Under the pieces are notes generated by a model, which saw nothing but the letters and a program-made list of their open reading frames with translations, was not told the DNA's origin and did not search any database. A stretch of DNA of 64,000 nt, from contig JACEVL010000482.1 in the NCBI GenBank assembly GCA_020284085.1, positions 515,001 through 579,000 on the forward strand. Direction: 5' to 3'. How positions within the stretch are numbered: the first letter of the stretch is position 1; the number at the start of each line of letters is the position of its first letter. Positions 54,791 through 64,000 of the stretch are shown one piece after another. Made by a program: the position numbers and the translations under genes. The DNA is from Aporrectodea caliginosa (lineage: Eukaryota; Annelida; Clitellata; Crassiclitellata; Lumbricidae).

Positions 54791-55349
54791 CAAGTTGAAT
54801 AGAGTCTCTTAAGTTTATGTTCAAGCAGCACACAGGCAACGCCATGAAGGCCTGTATTGCTGGCATTTGTATCAAGGTTGTGTCAGTATCGTTATAACAA
54901 CAACCAAGAATTGGAAAAAGATCAAAAATTACAAGAAAACATATTAGTATTGTTGGTCAATATTTGTTATGAACATTGAGTCATAGCACAGTCTGTACTC
55001 TGTACTTTGCAACCCCTAATCAATTTCTTATATGCGATTTCGCACAAAAGTCTAATAAGCTTTAACAAATTATAAATGTATTGAACAACCTATAAATATG
55101 CATCTACCTGAATAAATTTTTTAACACATAATGTACATACCAAAAGGAACACTTTGAGGGGTGAGAAATTAGAATAAGCGAAAAATATTTTTGACACTAT
55201 GTTCATTGTCACCTATTATAGTGTATTATTGTATGACTTGTGGTTCCTGCGGTGTGGTATGTTGTGGTTAGGCGAGTAGTAGTATGGTATACACGGAACT
55301 CCGCACATCACCAGCCGTAGGATCCTTTCTGTTGCAGCAGCGTACAGGG

Positions 55350-55525
55350 TGCCTGAATTGATTTGCGGAATATTATTAATTCATTCTGCCTTTGTTTCCT
55401 TCTTTCATTGCGAGAATTTGTATGGCACCTCCTCACCGGGCTACTTAGAGGCGTTCCCAACCCCAGCGCGGTCAAAAAGAAATCGTCTTAAGATGAGAGA
55501 GGAATGTAATACGTGTTGTGACGGT
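55350..55525. mobile_element. Retroposon tail, diverged
   Basis: TTGCGAGAATTTGTATGGCA and the CTACTTAGAGGCGTTCCCAA that follows resemble the unit at 58600-58720. Probably a LINE/SINE 3' tail on the minus strand. Confidence 0.4.
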
Positions 55526-55765
55526 TTATTTTGTAGAGTAAGCTTACTTATTTGCATTCCAGCGGTTCTTGTTTGATGAGTAGAATCCGTATAACGTTCA
55601 ATTTCATTCCACGCATTTTTAATGTAGGCTATTATTTGGACTTGTTTCCTTTTGCAAACTTGGCAGTTGGCCTATGGTTTGGTACCAGCGTCAACTGAGG
55701 AAAGACGGCTTTTATGCCAGACTCAAAATATTTTTGCTCCAATGTTAAAATACAGTCAGACTCAC

Positions 55766-58700
55766 TCTGCCACAGTGTCCTCTTCAATGATCGTCTGAAG
55801 TTTATCCATGAAGTCGGTGAATCTCGCAAGACTTTCAGAGTGTTGCACCAGCGGGCAGTCCTGTGTAGGGGCATAGCTCCTGCCTCCCAACCGCACACGT
55901 GTTGTAAACGATATAATAGTCTAAGAGTACAATCCAGAATGCATAATGCACATTAAGACACTTCCAAACTTATAGGCATCATCAACATATTATAAATTAC
56001 ATCCAAAACATTTGATATTGACAACTGACAAGACCCCCAAAACTTAGTGATTTAATTAATTAATTAATAATTAATAAAATAATTATTTAATTAATTAATT
56101 AAGAAGTAACAGTTGTTTGGCTGAAAAATAATTCACACCCTTAATACCTTTAAGACACTGCTCTTTCAGCACCTTAAGTATTTCTTAAAGATGCTACATA
56201 CATTTTCAGACATAAAGAACAACAATACAAATGTTCTAAGTAGAATATACTGTATAAACCGACTGTGCTAGGCAATGAAGAAGATCCTCTTTATCTACAG
56301 ACCTGGTACATTGACAACTTTCGCTTCTTAGCTTCATGCTTTATATCTGTGAAAGCACTGTGGTCCAACTTTCGATCTGGAATGTTGATAACTCGTGCAA
56401 GAGCAAGTTCATTCCTGGAGTTCACCAACAGCTCCAAGTACGCCAAGAATATGTGGACAGCAAAAACCTGAACAAAAGAAAACAATCGGCTTTTATTACA
56501 GTACATTCAATGTTTAATATTCTTCAATACTGATGACAAACATTGACAAAACAACACACATGAAAATATTTCACAGGCACAAGAATAGTCAGCATACATT
56601 TACTTTTTACCAGTGACAGAAGATAAATCTGATGGTGGTGAGTACCTTTGCCTATGTAACTAAAAGGACATGCTACAAATCTTAGTAGTTTAATTTATTT
56701 GCATTGAAAGTGGTACTGCAATTTTTCAGCATGCTCGAATCTGCCTTAATTACATGGCAACTTCTGTTGCGATTTCCTAAGTGAAGAAATTACTACACAT
56801 GTACCAGCTATAGCTTACGGTAACAACATCAAAATCCGAGCATGCCAAATCACACAAATTATGCAGAAATAAATGCTGCTTGAAATTATCTTTTATCTAC
56901 ATTAGGCAAAGCACATTTCCAAAAGCAAGGTGACTTATTTGTGAGTCAGTACTTATAAAAATAAACTAAGCCCTCCCCACCTAATTTAGATAGTTGAATT
57001 TCAAAGTTGATGGAAAGATTTTTATTTTACCAGTGCCTACTAACACTGACTGGACTCTCACTCTGGAATGTCCACTGCAACTAATCCACTCCTAACTGTA
57101 GCATCATTTGTAAACCTTTGTATAACCCGCGTGTTATATAAGCGAAAATACGGTAGGCCTATTCATTTACTTCACTGATGGAGAGACTCGATGTAACAAC
57201 TGAAGACACACATGAAAGAGCTTCCTCCTTTGAACATTTCTCAACACTGAGCTCTGCCGAGTGAGGCGTTGTTTCTGGACTGAACGACTCGTTCAGCGAC
57301 AGAGACATGGACAAGATTGCACATTCTTTTCCCTTTGCAAGTTCATGAATAAGAGTCCTCTGTGAAAATACACACAAGAAAAATATAATTTACAGAAACA
57401 TGTGGCAAAAATTAATGTCTGTTAACAAAATCCATCAAAGTACCTAAAAACGTCAAAGATACAATTTGGAAGAATGTTATTGGTATGTGTGTATGCTTGT
57501 ATTAGGGTGTGGCCGAATCTTGATCCGGAAATTGGTTCTGGTCGGATTTTGCTCTAGACCAATTAATCGGAATCAGCGCATCCCAGGACTACCGATCCAA
57601 ATACCAAAGAAGTAATATTTTTGACCAATAACAATTTCTTTTTTCATTAAAACAAAAATAGTTACACCTGCGGTAATGGTAATCTTAATCTTTATCATTG
57701 ACAGTCCATGTAAAATAATAAAATTTGCTTGAATTACATCTTGCAAGATTGTTTTTTTATTTCTGCGATCACGTAGTAACAAACAGTGCCTAGAAACAAA
57801 AAATAAACATTGTCGATTAATCGGTTCGAATCTGGATTTGGCAAAAAAGCAGGTCAACTATCCGGGTAATACCCGGATTCATAAATCAGTAAAAAATGCC
57901 AATTGGCCACACCCCAGCTTGTATGTATGTACCTAAACACTTACATAGAACGCTTTAAATAAGTCAGCATAAGCCAGACATTGCTAATGTAATACATGCA
58001 TTACCTACCTCAATGAAATCATCTCTTGGATTCAACACAAGGAAATCTCTTCTCTGGATGTAATTGTGCAGCTCTAAGTTTGCGTTTATTTCCTCGTGCA
58101 TAGATTTCATAACATCCATCCAATCAACAGAATTGCAGTGTCGAAGAAAACTGTTATAGTTATCGATAAATTCAGAGAAACTGGTTTCCTCAAACTCTGA
58201 AGACGATTCCTCATTATTTCCAGCAACAGAAGACAACTTAGAATGAATCAGTTTTCTATTAACTTCAAGAACTTTGCTGACGTCGACATCAAAATTCCCA
58301 AGATCCTGTAAACACACAACACAATAATACACTATCTCTAAGTTATCAGCTCTAAGAAAGCTTGATGATATATTCTTTGAAAACTATCTATATCTATTCA
58401 TTCATTCTAATTATCACTTACTGTTGTCTATTACTGTGTGCAACATATGTATATACTGCGGGGAACAATAAAATGTCTTATATCTTATTCATTCATTACG
58501 AGGATTTATATAGCCCCTTGCAAAACAACAAAATGTCTTATGTCTTATTCATTCATTACAAGGATTTATATAGCCCCTTGTGGGAACAACAAAATGTCTT
58601 ATGTCTTATTCATTCATTACGAGGATTTATATAGCGCCCCTTCAAGGTTACTATTCATGAGCGCTCCCGACCCAACCTCGGCTAAAGTGGACAGTTTTAA

Positions 58701-60869
58701 GATGGCAACAGAATGTATCTGAGGGGTATCCGGAGCTGAGTCAAGTCAGTGTTTACACGCCGGAGTATCATCTATTGATCAGATAAGCAAAGAACAGTAA
58801 GGTAATTGCAATCATTAGCAAGTTTCTCAAACAAACGCAAATTTTCAATGGAAGAATTCTCTTTCTTAAGCAAAGACACAGGTGTAACTGCATCATCTTT
58901 TCACATAAACTCTGCCACTGCACATCCATGCCCTAGTGCCAGTCCCAAGCCTGGATGAAGGAGGGCGACACTAATGATCTTTGTTAACACAGTGTTACTA
59001 AACTAAAACCACTACTGATACTTTTCAGGTGGTTTTAATGGTTCAACAAAGACTGCCAGTCATTAAATGCTCTAACATACAAACACAACCGTAGAAATAC
59101 TAACACTACATGATCAATACTTTATATACATTAACTACAATTGTTTGCATTGCTTGTGCAGCCTGCAATGGAACAGAATAAAGGATCCCAATATTATTTT
59201 TTCTGTCCAAAGCATTATAATTTGGCAAGGTAGAAGCAACTATATACTGATGCCTTGCACATTATGATATCGGAACTAAAGAACTTCAAGATCAGACTAT
59301 ATTGTGCTCCAGTATTTAACTGTACATAAAATTTGTTACCTTTTGATTTTGTGAAGCCAAGACAAGCTGTGCTGCTACCAGTTGATCGGCTGGTCCTAGG
59401 ACAGTCTCTCTTTCATTTCGGTGAAGACCATATTTACGAAACAGTCGCACAAAAAATTCAGATACGGTGGCTGGAACTTCAGTGGGACTAAGGCCAATCA
59501 CTACTAATTGAGAATTATCTAAAAGAATCCAACATCAAAAGAGTTTTACATCAGAATCAGTTTAATTCATCAATGCAATTCTGCAACCGAGTCACAGACG
59601 TAATCCAATTTTCAATATGACTGAAACAATTTTTGGATGTAGTTAGAGACATAAATAGTTTCATACTTAATCACAATCTTTTTGTTCCTTAACTACAGCT
59701 AGTGATGTAGTTTTTCCGGAAAAATATTTTGCGGAAAATTTTGCCGAAATTTTCCAGAAATTTTCCGGAAATTTTCCGCAGAACCGGAAAAATACATTTA
59801 ACTCTTAATGTCAGATTTCAGTATGAGACGACATTAGAAAATTTCTGTTTTTTTAAAGTTCCTTTAATTTACAGTATTTCTGTCAATACAGGCAATGTTC
59901 AACTTGAAAGAATTAAAATTAAGATTAAGGACTGTTCATTAGAGGTTCAGTTTGATATGTTTGATAATCGAGATATGTTTGATATGTTGTTAGTGATAAT
60001 CGAGATATCTTGAACTAGATAGCAATCAAACAACTGCCTCTAGATTTTACTATCTGGCAATGGGTGACCCTAATTTAGCGGGATACTTATCCCTTCAGGG
60101 CCCCTTGTTACCCTGACGATGAAAACTGTTTTATTGTAAATGCACTGTTCGAAAGGTTAACAATAAATGATGATTGATTGATTGATTGGTTGTTGGGCCT
60201 TGTGAACACATTGAACAGTAAGCACTAACACTGCCACAGTGCCATCTATTGAATAAACATCAGGAATAACTACCCGGTACAAAAGATAGTATAGAGTGAA
60301 TGATGTTTAAACATTATTATGCATAAATTAAATTGTTATTTAGTAATATTATATTGATGGAAAAATAAAAATTTTCCGGAAAAAAACACTGGAAATTTTC
60401 CGAAATTTTCCGGAAAAATATGAAATTTTCCGGACAATTTTTCCGCCTCACAACACTAACTACAGCGCTATGTGACCTTTTAAAGTAATTGAACCCTATT
60501 GTCCGGCAGCAGACTATAGTGCAAATTCTTTCACATCAGACAGCTTAGATTCTTGTCATTTCTGGTCACACTCAGATGTAAACAAGTCTTACACTACATT
60601 TACTTTTTTAATTATTAGAGTATAATTTTAACGGGACAATAAAAATGGTCATCCTCAGTGGGTAAATACAATTCAATATCTTTCATTTTTATTTAACCTC
60701 TCAGCACTGCAGACTGTGCATGGTTTTGAATACCTTGGTCTTCTTGCTGAAGGTATTCAGTTGCTTTTTTGACGACTAGGCTGGCAACACCAGGTCCTTC
60801 ACAGCAGGAGACGAAAAAAGCACTGACAGTCTGACTTGAAGCATGATCATTAGCCAAACACTCCATTTT
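55766..60869 (-). CDS. PARPBP: PARPBP (PARI, PCNA-interacting partner) orthologue, partial
   Basis: Six minus-strand exons with consistent splice sites and phases: 60734-60869, 59340-59518, 58009-58305, 57171-57359, 56303-56467, 55766-55920, together 373 codons and two bases. Diagnostic segments: RNERETVLGPADQLVAAQLV; the long third exon with FIDNYNSFLRHCNSVDWMDV; FLAYLELLVNSRNELALARV, with INIPDRKLDHSAFTDIKHEA following; and RLGGRSYAP...ARFTDFMDKLQTIIEE. These match the order and spacing in vertebrate PARPBP, a nuclear UvrD-like protein that limits RAD51-dependent recombination at replication forks through PCNA. The C-terminal part with the PIP box is not found below 55766, and the first exon listed may have partners upstream beyond the gypsy copy. 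Introns carry two hAT elements. Confidence 0.85.
57503..57916. mobile_element. Non-autonomous hAT element in a PARPBP intron
   Basis: The ends TAGGGTGTGGCCGAATC and GGCCACACCCCA are flanked by the octamer GCTTGTAT (57495-57502 and 57917-57924). 414 bp, no ORF of note. Confidence 0.8.
58466..58645 (+). repeat. About 66-bp minisatellite, three copies
   Basis: Three copies of a unit with AAAATGTCTTATGTCTTATT, CATTCATTAC and GGATTTATATAGC. The last copy runs into a GCGCCCCTTCAAGG retroposon tail, so the array seems to derive from one. It lies in a PARPBP intron. Confidence 0.8.
59700..60458. mobile_element. Non-autonomous hAT element in a PARPBP intron
   Basis: The ends TAGTGATGTAG and CAACACTA are flanked by the octamer ACTACAGC (59692-59699 and 60459-60466). 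Both ends are packed with TTTTCCGGAAAA repeats. A retroposon tail with a GATT repeat lies inside (60058-60190). Confidence 0.8.
60058..60190 (+). mobile_element. Retroposon tail with (GATT)n nested in a hAT element
   Basis: ATTTAGCGGGATACTTATCC followed by CTTCAGGGCC, AATAAATGATGATT and a GATT repeat; same family as 26385-26575. Confidence 0.5.
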
Positions 60870-60914
60870 CTGAGGCAAAAGAAAATAAAAATGTCACAAA
60901 ATCTAAAAGCAGAA

Positions 60915-61180
60915 CTTAGTGAATTTGACTTAGCAATACTTCTGGTCTTGCTGTGTTTGTGTGGATGCACTGAGGGACTACTTTCGGCCAATGACGTGAT
61001 TTGAGGACTGGAATGTTTTGGACTGCATGGACAAGAGCGTTCTCTACTGTTTGGCATTGTATTTGAGAGATGTCCATTTTGTAGAAAAGGGCGTTACAGT
61101 AGTCGAGTTTTGAGTAGACAACAGAGGCGACTACTGTGCAGGCCGTCTTCTTATCATATAGGCTACTGGGCGCCAAAAAC
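60915..61180 (-). mobile_element. CR1/L2-like LINE fragment
   Basis: The minus strand encodes SVVYSKLDYCNALFYKMDIS and VENALVHAVQNIPVLKSRHW, the conserved segment downstream of the RT core. The flanking parts are missing. Confidence 0.75.
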
Positions 61181-61223
61181 AGTCACGAATGTTCATAGTA
61201 GCAAGTGCAAGATGGCCGAGTTA

Positions 61224-61488
61224 GGGGTCAACCCGAATCCCCGAAACCCGAATATGCTGGAAAAAAAACAAAAACCCCGATTTCCGGAAAACAGTTTTCT
61301 AGAAAGCGGCCGAACTCCATAAAACTCTTCAGAGTTAAATTGTAAAAATGACATAGACCTACCTAGCGATATGCTGCCTATTCACGTGTTTATTTGTTAA
61401 TTGGGCCTATATTCATTCGGGTCGGACTTAGAAAATCAATTTCGGGGTATCCGGTCGAAATTCGTTTCGGGGATTCGGGCCGCACCCG
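61224..61488. mobile_element. Small TIR element with 8-bp duplication (hAT-like)
   Basis: The inverted ends share CCCGAATCCCCGAAAC. The octamer CCGAGTTA flanks both sides (61216-61223 and 61489-61496). 265 bp, no transposase. Confidence 0.8.
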
Positions 61489-61930
61489 CCGAGTTATGTG
61501 GTCGAGAAAGGCACCCACGTACATCTCTGGAACCGAACTCCAACTATTTCATATTTATTAGAGTAAAGCACCTCACATTTCACGGCATAACACATAATTA
61601 TTTAAATGTTCGTTTAAAAGCTTAACAATACCTCAGAGCGAAACAAAGTCGCGGTATGTAATCCTTAATTTGACCTGCCCTCAGTAATAAGTTTGTAGTT
61701 CTATTTTTTCAGAATGATAAATCATGAACGATACTTCTGAAAGATATATCTTAAAGCTCTATTCACCTAAATTCAGCACAGATTCTGCAAACTAAACTCT
61801 ACAAATTGAACATAAAAATCCTAGTTTTAAAATCCTAAACTCGCACTTGTTTTTTAAAAGTGCTTTTAAAACAGGTTATCCAATCACAACGCACCTTGCA
61901 GATGTGTGCGCAACTGATCCTAGATAGAGT

Positions 61931-61966
<36 letters not shown>

Positions 61967-61967
61967 C
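61931..61967 (+). repeat. (TAAG)n microsatellite
   Basis: Nine TAAG units. Confidence 0.95.
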
Positions 61968-62107
61968 ATAGGCTTTATTACTCAACTGCAAACGCACAAT
62001 GGGACATCGAAATAGAATGTAAAAATTAATAACACATCGGTGAGCCAGTGCCAGAGGTTCGGCAGAGGTCCTCTGAAATATATACTTATTCAGGGTCAGT
62101 GAGTGTG

Positions 62108-62529
62108 TGTCACCAACTCTTTTCTTTCTTAGTTGTGACCTACCTCAAGAACTTTCCTTATCTCTACATATAAATTGCTCAACGTCTTCTAACTGTTTAA
62201 GAATTAAATTGACACAGTTCTTTGAATGTTTCTTTCTTTCTTCAAACACAGTTTAATAACAACAAACTAAACTCTTGCCTTAAAACAACCGTACTACACT
62301 GTATAGTTCAAATTCACTGTCATCAGCAGTTTCTAAGTTTGGCGCGCTAACTGCACGTGTAAAGAGAATCTACCGTCAGCCAATGTTTAGGCTACTTTAG
62401 GCCAAGCGCCCACGAGCCGACAGCGCAACTAAGGCCTAAGACTAAAACGCTTAACAATCGATACACATTATATATATATCAACCTAAAGAACACCTGTGC
62501 TCATTATATATGCAAAACACTTGTTCACA
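62108..62529 (-). mobile_element. 3' LTR of a second Gmr1-like element
   Basis: The reverse complement of the LTR at 12975-13398 (TGTCACC...TTCACA on the plus strand), 422 bp, including the part deleted in the 5' LTR at 4437. The outside flank is GTGTG. Confidence 0.9.
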
Positions 62530-62532
62530 TTA

Positions 62533-62552
62533 CCTCCTTCCCTTTCTTTGGA
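62533..62552 (-). other. Polypurine tract of the second element
   Basis: Reverse complement of the tract at 12952-12971, next to the LTR. Confidence 0.75.
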
Positions 62553-62644
62553 TTGAGCAAATTAAACTTAAAAATTTGCGAAATCATCATGTACTAAATT
62601 ATGCAATAAACTTAATACTATACAATATATTAAAATAAACAATC

Positions 62645-64000
62645 TTATAATCTAGATAAACAATCTGCTACAACATTTAATCGTCCTTTCTTATAATTAA
62701 CCTCTACATCAAAAGTTTGCAGTGCTAAAGCCCAACGCACCAGTTTAGCAGACTTAGACATAGATTCAGTCAGATAAGTTAAAGGATTGTGATCGGTAAA
62801 GATGTGAACTTTAGATCCAATGATTATCTCTTTTAACTTATTTAGAGCCCAAACAATAGCATAGGCTTCTTTCTCCACAGTTGCCCATCTCTTCTGAGTG
62901 TCAGTCAATTTCTGACTTATAAATGATACAGGGCGTTCTATTCCCTTATCATCCATCTGTGTTAAAACAGCTCCTACTGCAAAATCACTGCTATCACAGT
63001 ACAAATTAAAAGGTTTTCCAACATCAAAAACATATAAAACAACTTTAGAGCGTACAGCATCTTTAAGTAAATTAAATGCCTGTTGATGTCTATCAGTCCA
63101 ATCAATCTTATCTGAAACATGTTTGCTTGTCAAATCAGATAGAGGCTTCGCAATCTGTGCAAAATCTTTGATAAACTGTCGATAGTAACCAAAAAATCCC
63201 AGCAATTGCTTAACTTGTTTCTTCGTTTCTGGGGTTTTCAAATTAATTAAACTTTCAATTCTATCTGGATTCATTTGAATCGTTCCAGAACCAACCACAT
63301 GACCGATAAACTTTACCTCACTCTTACCAAAGATACATTTCTTTAAGTTCAAAGTAATGTTATGCAGTCTCATTTGCATTAAATATGCATCTAAATGCTG
63401 TAAATGAATCTTCCAATCATCTGAATGCACAGCAATGTCATCTACATAGGGCTCAGCAAATTCATTTATAGGCTGTAAAACCATGTTAATTGCTTTAACA
63501 AATGTTCTTCCTGAGTTGATCATTCCGAAAGGAACACGAGTAAACTCGTACAGTCCATTGTGAGTAACAAAAGCAGTTTTCCATTGATCAGTTTGCTTAA
63601 CAGGACAAGTCCAGTAAGCACTTCGACAATCAAAAATCGAGATCACATTTGATTTTCCAACTTTGTGCAACACGTCTTTTACAATCGGCATCGGATATTT
63701 ACAATCCACAGTGAACGAGTTAATGTATCTGTAGTCGCAGGCAAGTCTCAGAGAACCGTCTTTCTTTTTAACAATTACCAACGGACTTGCCATTCTGCTC
63801 GAAGATGGTTTTATAATGTTGGCTTGAAGCATTTCTTTAATTTGTCGTTCAACTTCTGCTCGATAGATGAGTGGAATACGGTAAGCCATAAATTCTTTTT
63901 CACGAAATTCCGGTTTCAGTTCAATTTCATGTTCAACCAATGTACATAATCCAGGCTTTTCAGAAAATCGATCAGAATATTTGTTCAGTACTTCCAGCAA
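62645..64000 (-). CDS. RT-RNaseH end of the polyprotein, second Gmr1-like element (runs off the edge)
   Basis: 451 residues nearly identical to the C-terminal quarter of the ORF at 5048-10609. I noticed only two replacements, in the HVxDK and LTQxDD segments. It contains the complete RT with PYVDDIAV and RNaseH with its acidic residues, an intact frame and the same stop. RT is directly followed by RNaseH, PPT and LTR with no integrase after it, confirming the unusual domain order in an independent copy. Confidence 0.9.
   Translation of the reverse strand: MLEVLNKYSDRFSEKPGLCTLVEHEIELKPEFREKEFMAYRIPLIYRAEVERQIKEMLQANIIKPSSSRMASPLVIVKKKDGSLRLACDYRYINSFTVDCKYPMPIVKDVLHKVGKSNVISIFDCRSAYWTCPVKQTDQWKTAFVTHNGLYEFTRVPFGMINSGRTFVKAINMVLQPINEFAEPYVDDIAVHSDDWKIHLQHLDAYLMQMRLHNITLNLKKCIFGKSEVKFIGHVVGSGTIQMNPDRIESLINLKTPETKKQVKQLLGFFGYYRQFIKDFAQIAKPLSDLTSKHVSDKIDWTDRHQQAFNLLKDAVRSKVVLYVFDVGKPFNLYCDSSDFAVGAVLTQMDDKGIERPVSFISQKLTDTQKRWATVEKEAYAIVWALNKLKEIIIGSKVHIFTDHNPLTYLTESMSKSAKLVRWALALQTFDVEVNYKKGRLNVVADCLSRL

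Overview
This is eukaryotic, metazoan DNA: the few real genes are split by introns with GT-AG (and one apparent GC-AG) boundaries, and most of the window is transposons, dead LINE fragments, SINEs and long microsatellites. The best guess is a marine invertebrate, probably a deuterostome. That rests on a Gmr1-like Ty3/gypsy element, a PAN/FN2-like/fibrinogen-domain gene and an animal PARPBP (PARI) gene. No species call is possible from the sequence alone.

Layout. 1-15330 is dominated by a Ty3/gypsy element (4437-13398) whose single 1853-residue ORF has the order Gag-PR-IN-RT-RNaseH, with integrase before reverse transcriptase. Both ends of the element lie in tandem duplications. The left one (1-2408 repeated from 3347) also contains a frame-broken neuropeptide-type GPCR on the minus strand. 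The right one (10439-12690 repeated from 12691) duplicates the RNaseH end plus about 1.9 kb of flank carrying a TTA-flanked MITE. 15331-24590 is gene-poor and holds microsatellites, a 32/64-bp minisatellite, tRNA-derived SINEs, a Mutator-like MITE, a deleted Tc1/mariner element and a non-autonomous hAT.

24590-54030 holds three direct copies of one locus. Block A (24590-36205) has a complete four-exon gene for a PAN/Apple, FN2-like and fibrinogen C-terminal domain protein, a FREP-like lectin candidate. Block B (37255-49410) keeps only the fibrinogen exon; the place of exons 1-3 is taken by AT-rich sequence, an LTR retroelement fragment, a 3-kb TIR element inserted in it, and a hAT inserted in that. 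Block C (51440-54030) keeps only the PAN exon. Comparing the blocks gives empty sites that date several insertions.

54500-60870, minus strand, carries six exons of a PARPBP orthologue with two hAT elements in its introns. Beyond it are a LINE fragment, another small hAT, and the 3' end of a second, nearly identical copy of the Gmr1-like element (62108-64000, minus), which runs off the window.

Intron-exon models come from splice consensus, phase agreement and family motifs read by eye; transposon ends come from matching terminal repeats and target-site duplications.
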